From the NCBI GenBank assembly GCA_023408315.1, contig JAEYKI010000010.1:3613-67612 (forward strand): 64,000 nucleotides of DNA, written 5' to 3'. The notes below the pieces were generated by a model, which worked only from the letters and a program-made list of their open reading frames with translations, was not told the DNA's origin and did no database searches. The DNA comes from Bacillota bacterium. Lineage in GTDB: Bacteria > Bacillota > Clostridia > Christensenellales > Christensenellaceae. Every line of letters begins with the position of its first letter. Positions within the stretch are counted from its first letter, which is position 1. Position numbers and translations under genes: made by a program. Below are positions 60,537 to 64,000 of the stretch, piece by piece.

Positions 60537-62951
60537 ATGGCTGTAGCGGTAAACAAATACTGGACCACCGGCCAGAAAAAGAAGATGCAGGGTATGCTGA
60601 ACCAGTACGGATTCAGAGACGACAACGGAAACGCGTTGGCGGAAGACGGAGTGATGGGCCCAAAATCCTTGCAGGCGCTGAAAAAGATGAACGACTATCA
60701 GCAGCAGCTTGTTCACCCGGATAACGGGGTGAAGGCCTGGCAGCAGCAATTGAACGACTGGGGGTATAAAGACGCAAACGGCGACCCGCTGAAAGAGGAC
60801 GGAATACAGGGGCCCAAAACAGACGCGGCAACCAGCGAATTTGAAAACGGCTTTTTTGACGGATACACAGGAGGAACAAGCCCTAAAAAGACCGTGCCCA
60901 AGCAAACGTTTCCCTCTATGCCCAAAATGAACGACGCGCAGATATTGCTGAGCGCAGGCGTGACCGACCCGGAAGCAACGCAGCGGGACGAGAACGGGAA
61001 TTGGATTCAGGTGGCGCCCAAAGGCGCGTGGGGCGGAAGCACAATCACCAAGCCGGAAGACGGGCAACTGAACCCGGACGGAACATGGAAGCAGATTGCC
61101 AAGCCGGGGGCGTGGAGCGGGAGCGATGGAGGCACTGCCACAACAAGCGCCAGCCAGGCGGGGCAGCCGGGCCCAAGTGGAGAAAGCTTTTCCGCAGAGC
61201 AACAGGACAGGCTGAATACCAAGCAGAAGATTATTGAAGCCAACGGGTTGGATTATACGGCGAATGCGGATACGCGCAAGGCGGTTGCAAGCGCGATTGG
61301 ACTGAGCTCCAACGCGAGCGTTCTTGAGGTGACAAACGCGCTGCAAACGTATCTGGCGCAACGGGGAGACCAGCTCTCTCAGGATGGGTATGCCCTGACG
61401 GCCAAGAACCTGGACACCATATTTGGGGCGGGAACGGGAGACGCTTCCAAAGCGGGGCAGGCCGCGAACTATGTTCCCAGGGTTACGGAATACCTGGATG
61501 AGGCCAAAAAAGCAGGTGTTACGAGCGGATTTAATGGCAGCGGGCTGATGCAAAGCGAAATGGAGAAGCCCCCGGATATCAGCGGAATTGGCGCATACGG
61601 CCTGTACGACCATACCACCATGGACAGGAACGCGACGCAGGACGCGCAGAACACATACCGGAAGGCACTGGAGTATTTAAAACAGAAGCAGGCAACGGAT
61701 ACGCTGGCTCTGAATGAAGCACTGCCTAAATATGAGCAGGCTAAATCCGCAGGCGCGCCGGATGTGAATGACTGGCAGAACAAGTATATGGACGCGCAAA
61801 CGGCGGTTTACGGTGATCAACAACAGCTCTATGAGATGCGAGGCCTCCTGAATTTGGTAGAGAAAAACCAGCAGCTTGCGCAGCAGGGAAACCTGCAATA
61901 CAACCCGGATTATGAGACTGTTGCCCAGCAGGGCACGGACAAGGCATCGGGTGGGAAAGATGCGTATATTGCGCAAAAATCTGTGCCTTTTGACGCGGAT
62001 AACATGAAGTATTTTTTTATGACGCCTGATGAGCGAAAGAACTATTTCTATATCCAAAGCAAGCAGGGGCAAGCGGTTGCCGACCAGTACATGAATGACC
62101 TGAACAGCTCGCTAGTGAAAAGGATAGCGGAGGCGTTTTCCGAAAATCCTGACGCCAACCCGGTGGCTTATGGACTTGAAGCAATTGCTGGAGGAACGGG
62201 AAGCTGGATAACTGATTTGATGCAAACTGGCAGCAACCTGATGGGCAACAGCAATTTTATTGACCCGAACGTGTACGAGCTGACGGCGCGGCTGGCGCAG
62301 GCGAAAGCCAAAGACGAAACGCTGAGAAATGTATTGGACGGGCTATATACCGCGGGACAGTTAGCGCCGGATGTTGCATCAATGTTTATACCGGTGCTTG
62401 GTGAAGGTAAGGCTGCGGAAAGCCTTGCGAATTTGGCAACCAAGCTGGGAGATATGAACAGGATAAATAAAGGAGGTAAAATTCTAAAGGACGCTGAAAA
62501 AGTGCTGGGTAAAGCGGAAGATGTTGCTAATTCAGCAGAAAAAAGTATAATTGATACTAGAAAAATTAGTGGGGCTTTAGATTCTCAAAGTAAGGCTGCT
62601 GCTAGGCACGCGGACATTTATTATAATGCGGTGCGCAAAATGAAAACAGATGTTTTACATATTGCTCAAAATACCGGAATAGATGAGAATACGGTTGCAG
62701 CAATAAAACAGTATGTTTTTATGGATAAGCATGAGCTATCAACTGGGTTTGAACATTTTGCGCCTGATTACGAGATGGCGCAATCATGGCAGCGGCTTAT
62801 ACAAGGAGGAAAAGCAATCAAAGAGCAGGATATTGTGCTATTGCAACATGAAAAAATGGAAATGGAACTCATGCAGAAAGGTTATACTCAGGATGAGGCA
62901 CATATCTTGGCAAGTAAGCAATATGATTATAGAAGATATCTTGAGGAATGA
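60537..62951 (+). CDS. polymorphic-toxin-like protein, second locus
   Basis: 804 residues. Two N-terminal peptidoglycan-binding-like repeats (EDGVMGPKSLQAL, EDGIQGPKTDAAT), two further NPDGTWKQIAKPG-type linker units (around 165-205), a long helical middle (to about 630) and a C-terminal tip from about 650 with KQYVFMDKHEL, DYEMAQSWQRL and the end HEKMEMELMQKGYTQDEAH. GC drops near 62460, at the tip border. I recall this tip from the ends of other large bacterial toxin-like proteins, but cannot name its activity. No signal peptide. ATG after AAAGGAG. Shares N-terminus and linker with 45214, but a different tip. Confidence 0.65.
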   Translation: MAVAVNKYWTTGQKKKMQGMLNQYGFRDDNGNALAEDGVMGPKSLQALKKMNDYQQQLVHPDNGVKAWQQQLNDWGYKDANGDPLKEDGIQGPKTDAATSEFENGFFDGYTGGTSPKKTVPKQTFPSMPKMNDAQILLSAGVTDPEATQRDENGNWIQVAPKGAWGGSTITKPEDGQLNPDGTWKQIAKPGAWSGSDGGTATTSASQAGQPGPSGESFSAEQQDRLNTKQKIIEANGLDYTANADTRKAVASAIGLSSNASVLEVTNALQTYLAQRGDQLSQDGYALTAKNLDTIFGAGTGDASKAGQAANYVPRVTEYLDEAKKAGVTSGFNGSGLMQSEMEKPPDISGIGAYGLYDHTTMDRNATQDAQNTYRKALEYLKQKQATDTLALNEALPKYEQAKSAGAPDVNDWQNKYMDAQTAVYGDQQQLYEMRGLLNLVEKNQQLAQQGNLQYNPDYETVAQQGTDKASGGKDAYIAQKSVPFDADNMKYFFMTPDERKNYFYIQSKQGQAVADQYMNDLNSSLVKRIAEAFSENPDANPVAYGLEAIAGGTGSWITDLMQTGSNLMGNSNFIDPNVYELTARLAQAKAKDETLRNVLDGLYTAGQLAPDVASMFIPVLGEGKAAESLANLATKLGDMNRINKGGKILKDAEKVLGKAEDVANSAEKSIIDTRKISGALDSQSKAAARHADIYYNAVRKMKTDVLHIAQNTGIDENTVAAIKQYVFMDKHELSTGFEHFAPDYEMAQSWQRLIQGGKAIKEQDIVLLQHEKMEMELMQKGYTQDEAHILASKQYDYRRYLEE

Positions 62952-62960
62952 GGTGTTGAA

Positions 62961-63206
62961 ATGGTTGTTTTAAAAAATATAAAGCAGCAAGGAAATGTTT
63001 TAAGCTGCAATTATTATCCAGAGAGTAATGATGATGAAAAAGGTTATATTGAGATGAATATTGACAATGGGGAGTTATTAAAAATAGACTATTCGCCTTG
63101 CAAGTATTGGAAGGCGGGATATGTGGCTCATGCACGTGATGGGCTACTGAAGATAGCGCAAAGTGGTAAACCAATACCAGAAAAATATACTGTAATGTGG
63201 TATTGA
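62961..63206 (+). CDS. small putative immunity protein
   Basis: 81 residues, cytosolic, AT-rich, starting ten bases after the toxin-like gene with GAGGTG before the ATG. The sequence (EKGYIEMNIDNGELLKIDYSPC, YVAHARDGLLKIAQSG) shows no catalytic motif. Position, size and composition are those of an immunity protein for the upstream tip. It is unrelated to the membrane-anchored candidate at 46955, as expected for a different tip. Confidence 0.6.
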   Translation: MVVLKNIKQQGNVLSCNYYPESNDDEKGYIEMNIDNGELLKIDYSPCKYWKAGYVAHARDGLLKIAQSGKPIPEKYTVMWY

Positions 63207-63242
63207 CAATAATTAAAGTCATTTAGAGCAAACAACGATTGC

Positions 63243-63287
63243 CATCCGCATGCGGTTCCCGTATGAACCTCATGCGGATGTTTTTTT
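63243..63287 (+). terminator. strong terminator hairpin after the immunity-like gene
   Basis: CATCCGCATG with CATGCGGATG, and inside it GGTTC with GAACC, followed by T7. Matches the hairpin at 47835 in position and in its TTGCCATCCGC start. Confidence 0.85.
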
Positions 63288-63469
63288 GTTTATTGGGAGC
63301 ACTAAAAAAGACTAGGGGTGGCAGGGAGGGCGAAGCCCGAACCGTCGGACCCGGTAAACGGAGCGACCACCGCCGGTGGCGGATGAAGAGAGCGCAGTTT
63401 ACACTGAACGCGAGATGAATGCAAGCGCAGGCCCGAAAGAAAGACATACGCGACGCATGAATCCGCTGA

Positions 63470-64000
63470 GAAGTGGGACTGGCAAATCCCCCTCCGAGGA
63501 AGACGCCTGAGGAGAAAAAGAACTATTTCTATATCCAAAGCAAGCAGGGACAGGCGGTTGCGGACCAGTATATGGACGACCTGAACAGTTCGCTGGTGAA
63601 AAGGATTGCGGAGGAGTTTGCTGATACGCAGGTTAAGAACCCTGTGGTTGGGGCGACCGGAGCTTTTACAGGTGGAATGAACAGCTGGCTGACAGACATT
63701 TTGCAAACCGGAAATAACATGCTTGGAAACGGCAATCAGCTTGATCCGGGCTTATATGACCTGACGGCGCAGATAGCGCAGGAAAAGGCGACAGACCCAA
63801 CATATAAAAATGTACTGAAAGGGTTTTATACCGCGGGACAGATAGCGCCGGATGTAGCATCAATGTTTATACCGGGCATTGGCGGCGAGATTGGGGGGAG
63901 CAGGACTCTAAATGCGCTTTCTAAACTTGGAAAAGCAAGCAAGCTGGAACGGGAAGGTGAGGCGCTGGCTGATGCGGAGAGGGCATTGCAGAGAGTTGAA
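63470..64000 (+). pseudogene. partial second copy of the toxin-like gene (orphan cassette), open at right edge
   Basis: From about 63500 the frame reads KTPEEKKNYFYIQSKQGQAV, close to the region beginning at residue 496 of the protein at 60537, and continues in parallel (VGATGAFTGGMNSWLTDIL; FYTAGQIAPDVASMFIPG) until the window ends. The N-terminal 495 residues are absent and no ribosome site precedes it; a GTG at 63473 is the only nearby start. The last visible part diverges from the full gene, so it probably leads to a different tip. Confidence 0.6.

Noticed and set aside
1..64000. CRISPR array, rRNA or tRNA genes
   Set aside because: No regularly spaced direct repeats were seen, and no cloverleaf with a GGTTCGAATCC-type arm or rRNA stretch was recognised while reading; a dedicated scan was not possible.

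Overview
The window looks like chromosomal DNA of an uncultured, endospore-forming-type anaerobe of the Clostridia (Bacillota), probably from the gut. This rests on strong AGGAGG-type ribosome binding sites, frequent TTG/GTG starts, Cys- and Gly-rich coat-like small proteins, clostridial families (PflX-like and SPASM-type radical SAM enzymes, zinc-dependent phospholipase C, Dabb, FNT, sortase) and the dispersed palindromic repeats common in such genomes. Genus-level placement is not possible by eye. Host-like genes have moderate to high GC; several islands are clearly AT-rich and look imported (about 3.3, 39.6-40.8, 46-48.5, 51-54 and 62.5-63.2 kb).

Layout. 1-9.4 kb: TspO-like end, aldo/keto reductase, zinc-ribbon membrane protein, then an unusual family built on a catalytically dead kinase C-lobe: a short form, a trypsin-like protease + pseudokinase + repeat fusion, and a pseudokinase + repeat protein. 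9.5-15.3 kb: GH25 endolysin-like enzyme, radical SAM activase, sortase-anchored surface protein, heme-associated pair, a strong promoter driving a 36-residue peptide, and an HExxH membrane protein. 15.3-21.3 kb: a 6S-like structured RNA candidate, two c-di-GMP enzymes, and two related coat-like proteins. 21.5-34.9 kb: housekeeping and accessory genes (methyltransferase, PNPOx, thymidylate synthase-like, acyltransferase, NAD(P)-binding protein, tandem peptidoglycan-binding proteins, NudC, MBL hydrolase, sortase, TetR regulator divergent from a SPASM radical SAM enzyme).

35.7-50.9 kb is a scrambled or cryptic phage-like element. It has an ImmR/ImmA-like repressor-protease pair with a divergent cro-like gene and clear operators, small zinc and HTH phage proteins, a replisome-organizer-like protein, Fic, a cold-shock protein, and small and large terminase genes 7.4 kb apart, with no capsid, portal, tail or integrase gene. 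Between the terminase genes lie a Phd-like antitoxin, a repeat protein, and a polymorphic-toxin-like gene with a membrane-anchored neighbour and an orphan toxin tip plus broken immunity-like copy. 51-54 kb is an AT-rich operon of an RNase H-RnlA fusion, RnlB, and a TPR/cold-shock-domain protein, a likely anti-phage toxin-antitoxin system. 54.5-60.3 kb returns to host-type genes and a 50-residue protein with 16 cysteines. 60.4-64 kb is a second polymorphic-toxin-like locus with a small putative immunity gene and a partial second copy of the toxin running off the window.

The most notable system joins the last parts. A roughly 60-bp promoter-like element occurs almost unchanged upstream of both polymorphic-toxin-like genes and near the large terminase, with a shorter copy upstream of the small terminase, suggesting one co-controlled regulon. 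Both toxin genes share N-terminal peptidoglycan-binding-like repeats, drop in GC toward exchangeable C-terminal tips, are followed by AT-rich immunity candidates and a similar hairpin, and then by orphan cassettes.
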